Source: Candidatus Rokuibacteriota bacterium (GTDB taxonomy: Bacteria > Methylomirabilota > Methylomirabilia > Rokubacteriales > CSP1-6). Taken from it: a DNA stretch of 51,196 nt. The notes beneath the pieces are model-generated. The model did not search any database and was not told the DNA's origin. It worked only from the letters and a program-made list of their open reading frames with translations. Below are positions 41,201 through 47,770 of the stretch, piece after piece; the first letter of the stretch is position 1, and the number at the start of each line of letters is the position of its first letter. The translations under genes and the position numbers were made by a program. The DNA is taken from contig JACPDG010000088.1 of assembly GCA_016184125.1 (NCBI GenBank), forward strand, positions 1-51,196, given 5' to 3'.

Positions 41201-42706
41201 CGCCTGGTCGAAGTCACGAACACGGCCATGACGCCGCCGGCGATCGAGCGCTACGCCTACGATCCCCTCGGCAACCGCACGCGCAAGACGTCGGGCGCGG
41301 ACACGCTGACCTACTCCTACGACCTGCGCACCAACCAGCTCACGGACGTTCGCGGCGGCGCGGCGCTGGCCGCGGCCTTTCTCTACGACGACAACGGCAA
41401 CCTCGTCCTGAAATGCGAGGGCGGGGCGGTCACGGTGAGCGCGGGCACGTGCAGCGGCACCACCGTCACCGAGCTGACCTACGACGCCCTCAACCGGATG
41501 GCGCGAGCCGCCAGGAGCGATCTCCCCGCGCCCCAGACCTACGTGTACGACGACCAGGGACGGCGCATCCAGAAGACCTTCGGCGCATCCGTCACGCACT
41601 ATCTCTACGACGGCCTCGACATCGTCGCCGAGTACGGCGCCGCGTGGGGCGCGCCCGCGGCCCTGCACACCCATGGCCCCGGCGTGGACATGCCGTTGCT
41701 CCGCCAGGCCGGCGCGCAGGCTCACTACTACCACCAGGACGGTCTCGGCAGCGTGCTCGCCGTCACCACCGCCTCCGGAGCCGTCGCGGCCAGCGCGCGC
41801 TACGACGCCTGGGGCAACACCGTCGCGAGCACGGGCGTCCTCCCCGTCTACGGCTACAGCGGCCGCGAGCCCGACGAGACCGGGCTGATCTACTACCGCG
41901 CGCGGTACTACGATCCGGCGGTGGGCCGCTTCACGCAGCCGGACCCGATCGGGTTCGCCGGTGGCGACATCAATCTCTATGCCTACGTCAAAGGCAATCC
42001 GGTCAACGAAACCGATCCTACGGGCTTGCGAAACATCCTCGTGCCTGGCATCAATATCTCCGGCACGCGAGAAGACAGGTGGTGGCGGCCAGGAAGTCGC
42101 TTTGACAGGGCGTTTCGGCGCTTTACGGGGGAAACGTCCAGCGAGGCGCTCGATTGGGACGGGGTTAACACTGCGGCCGCGGGAACGAAGGCGGCGCGCG
42201 ACCTGGCGGCGATGGTCAACAGCATTCCTCTGGGAGAGAAGGTCTACATCTTCGCCCACAGCCGCGGCGGCAACGTCGCGGCGGAGGCCTCGCCGCTGTT
42301 CAACCGGCGGGTCGAATTCGTGGTAACGGCTGGGACGTCGGTCCGCCCGGACTATACCTTTGATATGAGCCAGATCGGTCAGGGCGTGGCGATCAGCACG
42401 CCGAACGACTGGGTTCAGGGTTGGGGAGGGAACAGCGTCACCCTGCCACTTCTCGGGGAAGTGGGTCGGGCTGGCTGGGATCGGACCGAAGCGGGGTTCA
42501 CCAACGTCCCCGTGCCCGAGCTTGGCAGCCACAGTGCCTATTACCGGGACTTCACCGTGACGATCGGGGCCATCGACAGGGCCATCCGGGGCTCGAGCAC
42601 GACGCCGGCGACGCCCCCGGGTCTGGGCACGTACCGCGATGGCCGCGGGGGCGGGCGGCAAGGCAGTCACGTACGCGTACCGGTGGATGGTGGCCGCGGT
42701 GAGTGA
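35249..42706 (+). CDS. RHS-repeat polymorphic toxin-like protein with transglutaminase-like domain and lipase-like C-terminal tip
   Basis: A 2,485-residue exported protein. The signal peptide is about 1-29. A helical segment (30-190) is followed by a transglutaminase-like fold (about 265-430) with H385 and D413, but with A304-T305 where the nucleophilic Cys is expected. A DUF6531-type opening sits near 985-1040 (VNMVTGNLYHVERDIAIKGR). YD/RHS repeats run from about 1150 to 2150. The RHS core GLIYYRARYYDPAVGRFTQP ends at D2256-P-T-G2259. The 225-residue tip after it has an alpha/beta-hydrolase nucleophile elbow, FAHSRGGN with S2338, plus candidate D2387 and H2428. In RHS proteins the cage encloses such a variable toxin. 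The tip has lower G+C than the core, consistent with exchange. Its target is presumed lipid or ester, which is inference. Confidence 0.87.
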   Translation: MQPLARTTRLTASCLLLVVSAAGVALGAPPDRAPLPDDVVKRLVHGPLRKHRRPPTAALERHLDDTLALLERMQVETRDHRGPGSRPAPATTSQMLLGPALHELALVRDDLRREVARVLRGPRPDLLVRFEERFDRVQRLLETVQQAKTKAARSRALTAAARELRAHRTARAAREVDRTPGPLQTWRQERATDQPSWEPAPAPGYMTWQPRPKVYAFLGDPVFLSAAPVPGQEGTCEYTDDDLGRGAVQRAETALTDEIRQLAHRLGDSPARIYEYVSNEIAFEPYYGSLKGAMGTLYSRAGNATDHASLLIALLRASGIPARYVKGVIRFDDDPRVLRWIGAKDHVGARWILRKGAIPAAAFGNDPATPALEDDPAVKTVQFTHVWVEACVPYKNYRGTGADASGHRWIPLDPSFKDRTYQPGIPETAGTVTFDYRTFLSSRSEVLPEERYAELVETDVRQRDPRLTLADVPYRGATIPRMTDILPASLPYEVVAFAAWTTGANRTAEVAEVPAAHRYMLEIIPEDGATPEHDLSRAAAGWFISMPPERCGIDQYFIDFIYCVPAVLVPVSEIVLTRVTLSFEGATDDDRAALAAWKRSPDEPPLPCTKTVGGVTSPLLVVPSIKVDGVERPLTSPMGPLPARVGLCTTGHRLTVRIALADGAATSLNGRVMASTGTPALNTVVFRNLQAADYHAILSYAFQTSDRLLAERAARLLEAVRNTPDANANEDETVGQFLHLVGLKYLRHLSDGIRRIGELDGGSGQSGLHLGLTSARTKVTYLFDEPFAIYRSGFLVDVPGGVVRNVDLRTGEPRWSTFRLATYNGSALESFVWQENARLDAVSTVRGMQFAAEQGFEHVTITRENKSADLAKLTADQPDPALKYTAAEVARLEQEVDAGFTVTAPVRRLTYGNWNGIVWMQERNGPTTSMEIGAFISGGYAGGFAILDPVTPDITFDLPLPPPPIDDILSVFRFGNGREQGADAALVVTAGDPVNMVTGNLYHVERDIAIKGRGLPLVFERSYNSRAPEDGPLGYGWTHTFNQFLVFNDDDANGIAGEPADSDGITSSVTWVDGTGTRKIVPVTGTAGGVPIGPAFNAPAGLFFRVVRTADGAYMIREKSGLTYTFESVAGIVQAPEPQRARLVSIADRNENRLTLAYGASGRLEQVSDSVATCPGPTCRSLTFTYGADGRVWRVADWTGRTHEYGYDAAGNLAVYKNPPARRNEQPPVTYTYYPDAPFTHAMERYTLPRGNGMTFEYYANGKVFRHYTTLGETTTFTYNEFRRETTVVNERGHTRRFFFDRSGNLTKLIEENGAERRYAYDAPPRHTNRLSARDPMGRETRYCYDGRGNVTLVILPPAPAAATCEAPGDGRNTIAYRDFNDFGQPAGVKDARNHWTLHRYDARGNLVDTIALAEGRSALADPDNPTEAEVVSWTINTYDTFGSLASTRRVSNIAAKTGPTVEYDYDDRNNGVVGLNLVGIRRLNADGTVHATATLEYDSLGRTTKGVRPDWYETRAEYDDVERMTVGTDDFGRLREHRYDANGNLASSALLAGDVADTITFTYDLSDRRTTTTGAAGFITNFEHDAAGNLAAVTNPDGFTLRFEYDPNHRVIRAVDQEGNAVSRTLDLDGRPRSVTDPNGNTTRHTYYGPEQEGRLKSTVDARQPVGRRTELSYDENGNVTRVTEAPTDEEPEGRTTVTSYDELNRPVRVMGPRYADPERGGVIRPLTTYRYDLLGRLVEIQAGHVSPEGADVLARQMAYAWDDFGGKRAESDGADRTWRFTADAHGNVSSITDPRQQTTTFTYDYGGRLKTREDHARRLTLYTRNDLGQVRVAQGPDVTYTYAYDAAHRLASVLDSRGNKQLTYAWSPGGLLNAMEDGDGGRTDYLYDPAGRLTGIWAPNGDLVTFVRDAAGRLTEKWLPNGPVSRYTWNTDNTLASLVNQAGASVVSQHVYAYDDAGNRVTHEETAGGTTSIYAYAYDPLSRLVEVTNTAMTPPAIERYAYDPLGNRTRKTSGADTLTYSYDLRTNQLTDVRGGAALAAAFLYDDNGNLVLKCEGGAVTVSAGTCSGTTVTELTYDALNRMARAARSDLPAPQTYVYDDQGRRIQKTFGASVTHYLYDGLDIVAEYGAAWGAPAALHTHGPGVDMPLLRQAGAQAHYYHQDGLGSVLAVTTASGAVAASARYDAWGNTVASTGVLPVYGYSGREPDETGLIYYRARYYDPAVGRFTQPDPIGFAGGDINLYAYVKGNPVNETDPTGLRNILVPGINISGTREDRWWRPGSRFDRAFRRFTGETSSEALDWDGVNTAAAGTKAARDLAAMVNSIPLGEKVYIFAHSRGGNVAAEASPLFNRRVEFVVTAGTSVRPDYTFDMSQIGQGVAISTPNDWVQGWGGNSVTLPLLGEVGRAGWDRTEAGFTNVPVPELGSHSAYYRDFTVTIGAIDRAIRGSSTTPATPPGLGTYRDGRGGGRQGSHVRVPVDGGRGE

Positions 42707-43925
42707 GGCCCTGGACCCGCCGTGGGCCGTGGTATGGGAACGGAGCCCGATCTGGTTCGAGCGGTGGAAGCCGGGCGGGTTCTCGGAGTCTCCAAGTCGA
42801 CGACTGGCGAGCGGGCCGGAGAGTTTCGTGACGGTGCTACGGCGGCAGCTTTACGGCCTGGACCGGCGGACGGGACGGACGGTGTGGACGCAGCCGCTCC
42901 AGGGCCAGGAAATCTTCGACTGGAGGGTAAGCGGTGACGTCCTCGTTTATGCCTCCTACGGGGAGGACGAAGCCGCCGGGCGGTACTGGGGAATCCGTTC
43001 GGTCATGGATTTGCGAAAGGGCAAGGCGATCTGGACACGGACGAGACCGACGCCGTATCTGCGAAAGGAGTGGCTGCTCGTCCATGACAAGCTGGTGGTG
43101 TATGGAGATGATCGCACGAGCGAATTGGCGGCGCTCGCACTCAGCGACGGAGCGGAGCGGTGGAAAGTGCCACAGGTGACCGGGGACGACTATCCCGTTC
43201 AGGCGAGCTGGTTCGCCTACGGTGACGTCCTCTACGCCTTGGCCAGGCAAGAGAAGAGTGGCGGCCTCTTCCTGAAGAGCTTCGATCTGGCGACCGGCCG
43301 TGAGCTGCCGCTTGCGCACCTGTTCGGCGGTGATGCGGTGAGCAATCTCTACGTTCCAAGTGCCGTCACACCGGACGGTAGGCTCTTCGTGGAGTACGAC
43401 GCATTTCGGCTGGGTAAGGCGTCGATCGTGGCATACGACCTGGAAGGCAAGCGGCTGCTCTGGGAGACGAGAGTGCTCGATGGCACGGAATCCAGAGGTT
43501 ACGAGGTGAGGTCTGGCAGGACGATCGTCGTGAGCGATGCCCCCGAACAGCCACTCGTCGCTACATACGACCCGAACCGCTACCTTATGTTGAACGCGGC
43601 CACCGGGTCGATCCTGAAGGATTCGGTGCTCCCCGGCTACGTCGGATGGACGGAGCACAACGCGGTGATCTACCGCTACCCGTATCTGTTCACCAGCGCG
43701 CGCCGGGCCCTCGAGACTGGCATGGCCTACGACCTGATCGCGCTCAACCTGGAGACGGGCAAGATCGACTGGGCGTATGAGATCGACCGGCAGAAGGAGC
43801 GCTTTCAGACTGCAGGCGCCGAGATCCTGAACTTTCTCGTTCACGATGACCATGTCTATCTGAGTCGGACGGATGCGCGCGTGATGGCCTTTCGGACGTC
43901 GCGCGGTTCGGGCTCGAGCCCATAG
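42639..43925 (+). CDS. PQQ-like beta-propeller protein, candidate immunity protein of the RHS tip
   Basis: A 428-residue protein with repeated propeller blades carrying PQQ-like motifs: YGLDRRTGRTVWTQPL, ALSDGAERWKVP, FDLATGRELP, AYDLEGKRLLWETR, LNLETGKIDWAYEI. No signal peptide or membrane segment is visible. ATG 42639 gives a 68-base overlap with the RHS gene; ATG 42687 (MVAAVSEALDPPW) is an alternative with a shorter overlap. The overlap and lower G+C shared with the RHS tip (one 60-base line near the 3' end counts 31 G+C) suggest both arrived together. Immunity genes normally occupy this position, but no immunity function is shown for this family. Confidence 0.72.
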   Translation: MAAGAGGKAVTYAYRWMVAAVSEALDPPWAVVWERSPIWFERWKPGGFSESPSRRLASGPESFVTVLRRQLYGLDRRTGRTVWTQPLQGQEIFDWRVSGDVLVYASYGEDEAAGRYWGIRSVMDLRKGKAIWTRTRPTPYLRKEWLLVHDKLVVYGDDRTSELAALALSDGAERWKVPQVTGDDYPVQASWFAYGDVLYALARQEKSGGLFLKSFDLATGRELPLAHLFGGDAVSNLYVPSAVTPDGRLFVEYDAFRLGKASIVAYDLEGKRLLWETRVLDGTESRGYEVRSGRTIVVSDAPEQPLVATYDPNRYLMLNAATGSILKDSVLPGYVGWTEHNAVIYRYPYLFTSARRALETGMAYDLIALNLETGKIDWAYEIDRQKERFQTAGAEILNFLVHDDHVYLSRTDARVMAFRTSRGSGSSP

Positions 43926-44160
43926 GGTCCCTCAGCGCTTCCCTCACGCGGTGTAACCGCGCGCGCCTCCTGGCCGGCTCTCGCGAAGGCGACGGCGGCG
44001 CAGACCAGAGCGACCTGCTCGGGCGACGAGCGCTGTGCAACGCGTTGCGCATCTGCGTGAACGCCGTCCTCCTTGCCGGCTGCACGGCTACACCTTGGCA
44101 CTCGCCGACCCACGGCTGCCTCGTTCTCGACGGCATCGGCTTTGCGTCGCGAACGTGGAC

Positions 44161-44328
44161 ATGGACAACTCGATCAAGGACACGTGCCTGCTGTGCGCAA
44201 GGCCGGTCTACGAGGACGACCGCACCGTCAGGTTCCTCAGCGTGTGGGTCCACGACGAGTGCTACAGGAAGGACATCGGCGTGCCGCCGCGACGGCGTCC
44301 GCAGTTCCCGGAGGAACGAGCCGCCTGA
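44161..44328 (+). CDS. Small zinc-binding hypothetical protein
   Basis: A 55-residue protein with CLLCARPV and, about 25 residues later, WVHDECYRKD. The C-x2-C and H-x3-C pairs would hold one zinc ion. MDNSIKDTCLLC begins at ATG 44161; the upstream region is open but has no protein-like composition. The tail is basic (VPPRRRPQFPEERAA). The function is unknown. It stands alone between the RHS cluster and the DUF438 gene. Confidence 0.5.
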   Translation: MDNSIKDTCLLCARPVYEDDRTVRFLSVWVHDECYRKDIGVPPRRRPQFPEERAA

Positions 44329-44710
44329 CGGGTTGGCGCAGCACCAATGAAACGGCGGACCGCCGCCCTGCGGCCGCCGCGTACGCGCGCTCCCCACCTT
44401 CCACTCGCGAGACCAGCTCCTCTCCGATCCGAGGCCCCGGGGCATCCCGCGGCTGCCCCGCGATCGCTTCTCCGATAGCCGCATCCCCGTTCCTGAATGA
44501 CGACGGTCGCTTCACGCTCGGAACGGCAACGGGTCGCGCAGCTTCTCACGCGATCCCCGGATGCAGGCGTCCGAGATGGTCCGGCAGGACGAGGCGCTCA
44601 GGACGCGCCCGCCCTGGAGTATGACGGCCGTCATGGCGGTCGAGGCGCCACGCCGCCATGATGGTCACGAAGATCTTGCGTGCCCGGGCCACGGGCGAGG
44701 AGTCGTGACG
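44329..44710. other. Gap without recognisable gene
   Basis: About 380 bases upstream of the DUF438 gene. Frames on both strands are low-complexity and match nothing I know. GC-rich inverted repeats are present (for example GGCGGACCGCC near 44352). The gap before it also holds a 12-bp palindrome, GCAACGCGTTGC, at 44037-44048. Confidence 0.5.
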
Positions 44711-46087
44711 ATGAGCGAGCTGCTGGACAACCGCGAGCACCGCATCCGGACGCTGAAAGAGGTGATCCGGCACCTCCACGAGGGCCGCGCCCCGGCCGAG
44801 GTGAAGGGCCGCCTGGCGCAGCTCGTGCGCGAGTGCGGCGCGAGCGAGATCGCGTCGATGGAGCAGGCGCTCATGGCCGACGGCGTCCCGGCGAAGGAGA
44901 TCATGAGCATGTGCGACCTGCACGCGCAGGTCGTGCGCGACATCCTCGTGGTGCCGCGGGAGATGCCGGTGCCGCCCGGACACCCGGTCGACACGTTCCG
45001 GCGCGAGAACGCGGCGCTCGGCGAGCAGGTCCGCGCGCTGCGGGCCGCGCTGGCGGCGCTGGCTCCGCCTGATGCCGGCGGCGGGGCGCCGGTCGAGAGG
45101 GGCCAGCTCCTCGAGTGCCGCCGGCTGTTCAACGAGCTGATGGACGTCGAGAAGCACTACCAGCGCAAGGAGCACCTGCTCTTCTCGTGTCTCGAGCGCC
45201 ACGGGATCACCGGGCCGTCCACGGTGATGTGGGGCAAGGACGACGAGGTCCGGGCGCTGCTGAGGCAACTCGGCGCGGCGCTGAGCCAAGTCGACGGGAC
45301 CGCCGGCGAATGGCGGATCGTCACGCAGACCGTCGCCGAGCCCGCGCTGCGCGCGGTCGAGGAGATGGTCTTCAAGGAGCAGCGGATCCTGCTCCCCATG
45401 TCGCTCGAGAACCTGACCGCGAGCGAGTGGGGCGAAGTGTGGTCTCAATCGCCGGAGTTCGGGTACTGCCTGGTGGACCCGCAAGAAGGATACGAGCCGC
45501 CACCGGCTACCACCGGCGTGGCCGCGCCGGCAACGGCCGAGGGCCAGCGTATCCGCGTGGCGATCGCGTCCGGGCCGTTTCTCCCGGGTTCAATCGCGAC
45601 ACCGCCGGCGACCACCGGCCCGAGCGCGTCCCCTGCCCCGCGCCAGCAAGCCGCCGCTGCGCCGGCGAAGCTCGGATCGGGGGCGCTCGTCTTCCCCACC
45701 GGCTCGCTGAGCCTGGCCCAGCTCAAAGCCATCTTCTCGACGCTGCCGGTGGACATCACGTTCGTCGACGCCGAGGACCGCGTCCGCTTCTTCAGCGAGG
45801 GCAGGAACCGCGTGTTCGCCCGGCCCAAGGCCGTGATCGGCCGGCGCGTGCAGCACTGCCATCCGCCGGCGAGCGCGGGCGTCGTCAACCGCATCCTCGA
45901 CGACTTCCGTGCCGGCCGGCAGTGCGTCGCCGAGTTCTGGCTGGACTTCCGCAGCCGCTTCGTCCACATCCGCTACTTCGCGGTGCGAGACGAGAAGGAC
46001 ACCTACCTCGGCACGCTCGAGGTCACCCAGGACCTCACGCGAGAGCGCGCGCTCCAGGGCGAGCGCCGGCTCCTGGAGTACGAGTAG
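44711..46087 (+). CDS. DUF438 / hemerythrin-like / PAS domain sensor protein
   Basis: A 458-residue cytosolic protein with three parts. DUF438 spans about 5-75 (LKEVIRHLHEGRAPAEVKGR, EIASMEQALMADGVPAKEI, CDLHAQVVRDI). A hemerythrin-like four-helix domain spans about 130-250 (FNELMDVEKHYQRKEHLLFS, LERHGI, VEEMVFKEQRILLPM), with His/Glu residues suited to bind iron. A Pro/Ala linker (270-330) is followed by a PAS domain (ITFVDAEDRVRFFSEGRNRV to LGTLEVTQDL). This domain order is known in proteins thought to sense O2, NO or redox state. No kinase or output domain is present, so the partner is unknown. GTGACG ATG start at 44711. Confidence 0.83.
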   Translation: MSELLDNREHRIRTLKEVIRHLHEGRAPAEVKGRLAQLVRECGASEIASMEQALMADGVPAKEIMSMCDLHAQVVRDILVVPREMPVPPGHPVDTFRRENAALGEQVRALRAALAALAPPDAGGGAPVERGQLLECRRLFNELMDVEKHYQRKEHLLFSCLERHGITGPSTVMWGKDDEVRALLRQLGAALSQVDGTAGEWRIVTQTVAEPALRAVEEMVFKEQRILLPMSLENLTASEWGEVWSQSPEFGYCLVDPQEGYEPPPATTGVAAPATAEGQRIRVAIASGPFLPGSIATPPATTGPSASPAPRQQAAAAPAKLGSGALVFPTGSLSLAQLKAIFSTLPVDITFVDAEDRVRFFSEGRNRVFARPKAVIGRRVQHCHPPASAGVVNRILDDFRAGRQCVAEFWLDFRSRFVHIRYFAVRDEKDTYLGTLEVTQDLTRERALQGERRLLEYE

Positions 46088-46341
46088 GAGCACGCGCCAC
46101 CAGCCGGGTTTCGACGGGATCGCGAGGCACACGCCGCTCCGGCGCTGCGCGGTGTAACGCTGCCCACGACGAACGCGCCGGTGACTCCATGCCCCGCACC
46201 GGGCGCCGTGCGCGGCGCATCCAGACGGCCAGCAGGAGGCGACCATGACGCCCTCGACCCCGGGCAGCGGCGCGACACGCGGGAGTGGCGCTCGTGTTCC
46301 CGGCGGCGCGCTGAGCCGCGTTCGAGACCGGCTGCCACTCG

Positions 46342-46737
46342 CTACGGAAAGAGGTCGTCGACGGGCATCCGCCAGCCAGGCACGGCCGGCTCGGCCTCCG
46401 CGACCTCGCCCCGGCGGTAGACGGTGGGCGTATCCGGGCTCGTCGCCCGGTAGATGCGAACGACCTCGACGGCCAGGAGGTCGACGTCCCAGACGACGGT
46501 CGTCCCCGCGGCGAAGTAGTCCCGGCGCTTCTCGGCGATGGCCCGCTCGGCCACCGGTCCGTAGTCCCCCTCGCTGCGGACCTCCGCGGCGAAGACGGGC
46601 GCGCCCTCGAAGAATCTCATGCCCGGATCCGGCCCGACGTAGAACGCGACGTCGGGGCTGAACGATTCGCGGTGATGGACCAGTTCCGCCTTGCCGGGGA
46701 CCCGAAGCAGATCTTCCATCGTCGGACGCGGTGTCAT
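46342..46737 (-). pseudogene. Uma2-family (DUF820) nuclease with internal deletion
   Basis: The 131-residue frame opens MTPRPTMEDLLRVPGKAELV and then jumps to HHRESFSPDVAFYVGPDPG. Uma2 proteins have about 45 residues between these blocks (the DGE...I stretch and first core strand). The rest is normal: EGAPVFAAEVRSEGDYG, IAEKRRDYFAAGTTVVWDVD. The PD-(D/E)xK core Asp, Glu and Lys positions in the C-terminal part remain. The reading frame is kept across the deletion, so a short product could be made, but folding is doubtful. Confidence 0.6.
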
Positions 46738-46794
46738 CGCCACCACCTGATCTCCGACGCCATCGGAGCACCTGCCTGCCGAGGCGTCCGCGCT

Positions 46795-47646
46795 CTACGC
46801 CCGCTGGTCCGCCGCCCGCCCCAGCTTTCGCTCCGCGAAGCCCTCCTGCATCGAGCTGCCGACGCCGAACGGCTCGAAGTTCGGGCCCCAGTCGGTGTCC
46901 TCCCAGCTCTTGTCGTTCGGGTCCCACACGTACGGCAGCGACAGCATCTGGCCCGGCGCCCACAGCATCTCGAACGCGCGGAAGGCGTCCAGCAGGATGC
47001 GGCGCTGCAGCGGCGCATCCCCCGCCTTGCCGGTCTCGTGGTTGAGCGGGAAGTTCACGAACACGGCGCGCGGCGTGCGCACCGAGAACGTGAGGTCCCA
47101 CGCCGAGCTCATGCACAGCGTCGGGATGCCGGCCCGCTCGATCTCGCGCGCGACCAGTCCCACGGACTGGTGGCAGACGGGTCAGACGGGGACGCAGAGC
47201 GCGGCCTCCACCCCCATGGCTTGCAGATCGGCCACGACCTTCGGCGCCCGCTCCTGCACGTCTCGGCGGATGGAGTAGCCCACCACGAAGCTCACGGCAC
47301 TGTCGGCGAGGCTGCCGATGACACCCGCTGCCTCGAGCTCGCGCAGGCGGTCGAGCGGGAACACGCAGTTCGCGTCGACGTCGGGATCGTTGTCGCGGTA
47401 GCCGTGGTGGTACACGCGCAGCTGCTTGAGGTCCGTGTCCTTCGGGATGAGGCGGTGTGAGATGTCGTTGTCCTCGAACGGCGGCTGCTCCGGCAGGTAG
47501 AAGCCGCCGGAGGACAGCAAGGCGACGCGACACTCCTTGATCGGCTTCGCGAGCGGGGCCCACGGCGCCTCGGTGTGGTACGCCCACTTGTACGGCGGGA
47601 ACTTCGCGTACCGCTCACGCGTCCGCTGGATGTACGGGATCGGCAT
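46795..47646 (-). CDS. GrdB-like glycine/sarcosine/betaine reductase family selenoprotein (in-frame UGA at codon 155)
   Basis: Two abutting frames form one protein of 283 residues if UGA at 47184-47182 is read as selenocysteine. The first part runs MPIPYIQRTRERYAKFPPYK, RVALLSSGGFYLPEQPPFED, FPLDRLRELEAAGVIGSLAD, VVADLQAMGVEAALCVPV. Then comes U155-P-V-C158, then HQSVGLVAREIERAGIPTLC, RAVFVNFPLNHETGKAGD. Sec-x-x-Cys at the end of a beta strand is the redox site of GrdB/PrdB proteins. A hairpin that fits the bacterial SECIS consensus starts 10 bases after the UGA. Sec insertion is inferred; no sel genes are in the window. It follows two dehydratase-like genes on the same strand. AGGAGG precedes the ATG. 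Confidence 0.75.
47153..47171 (-). promoter_or_regulatory. Candidate SECIS hairpin
   Basis: In the transcript, ACCAGUCC pairs perfectly with GGACUGGU around a GUG loop. The loop begins 18 bases after the UGA and its first base is G. Bacterial SECIS elements are expected to have a 3-14-base loop with G in the first two positions, 16-37 bases from the UGA. Confidence 0.6.
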
Positions 47647-47659
47647 CGTGTCGCCTCCT

Positions 47660-47755
47660 ATTGGGGGGACTATCGAAGCCCCCCAAGCCCCCCGGCGCTC
47701 GCACGCGCCCCGGGGGGTGCGAGGACGCACCCGTGGAACCCGGGGCGCGGCTCGA
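47660..47755 (-). repeat. Two-hairpin intergenic element, copy 5 (head variant A)
   Basis: It fills the gap between the dehydratase stop (47771) and the Shine-Dalgarno sequence of the GrdB-like gene. The head is TTGGGGGGACTATCGAAGCC as in copy 1. The GC stem carries an inner insert, CGGGGGGTGCGAGGACGCAC, like copy 3, giving a branched structure. Confidence 0.85.
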
Positions 47756-47770
47756 CACCGGATCCGCAGC

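Noticed and set aside
46245..46661. Plus-strand frame with AGGAGG before ATG 46245
   Set aside because: Despite the good ribosome-binding site, the protein is Arg/Pro-rich and mostly antisense to the Uma2 frame; no family resemblance.
47182..47184. Reading the UGA in the GrdB-like gene as a simple nonsense mutation
   Set aside because: Not excluded, but less likely: both halves are uncorrupted, the UGA sits exactly at a redox position followed by x-x-Cys, and a SECIS-like hairpin follows at the right distance.
719..47760. Open frames across the dispersed element that read like GAPTWPPNPPALGSAPG or GGLSKPPKPP
   Set aside because: They are the translation of the two-hairpin repeat in different frames. 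They occur wherever the repeat occurs, on the antisense strand of the flanking genes, and are not genes.
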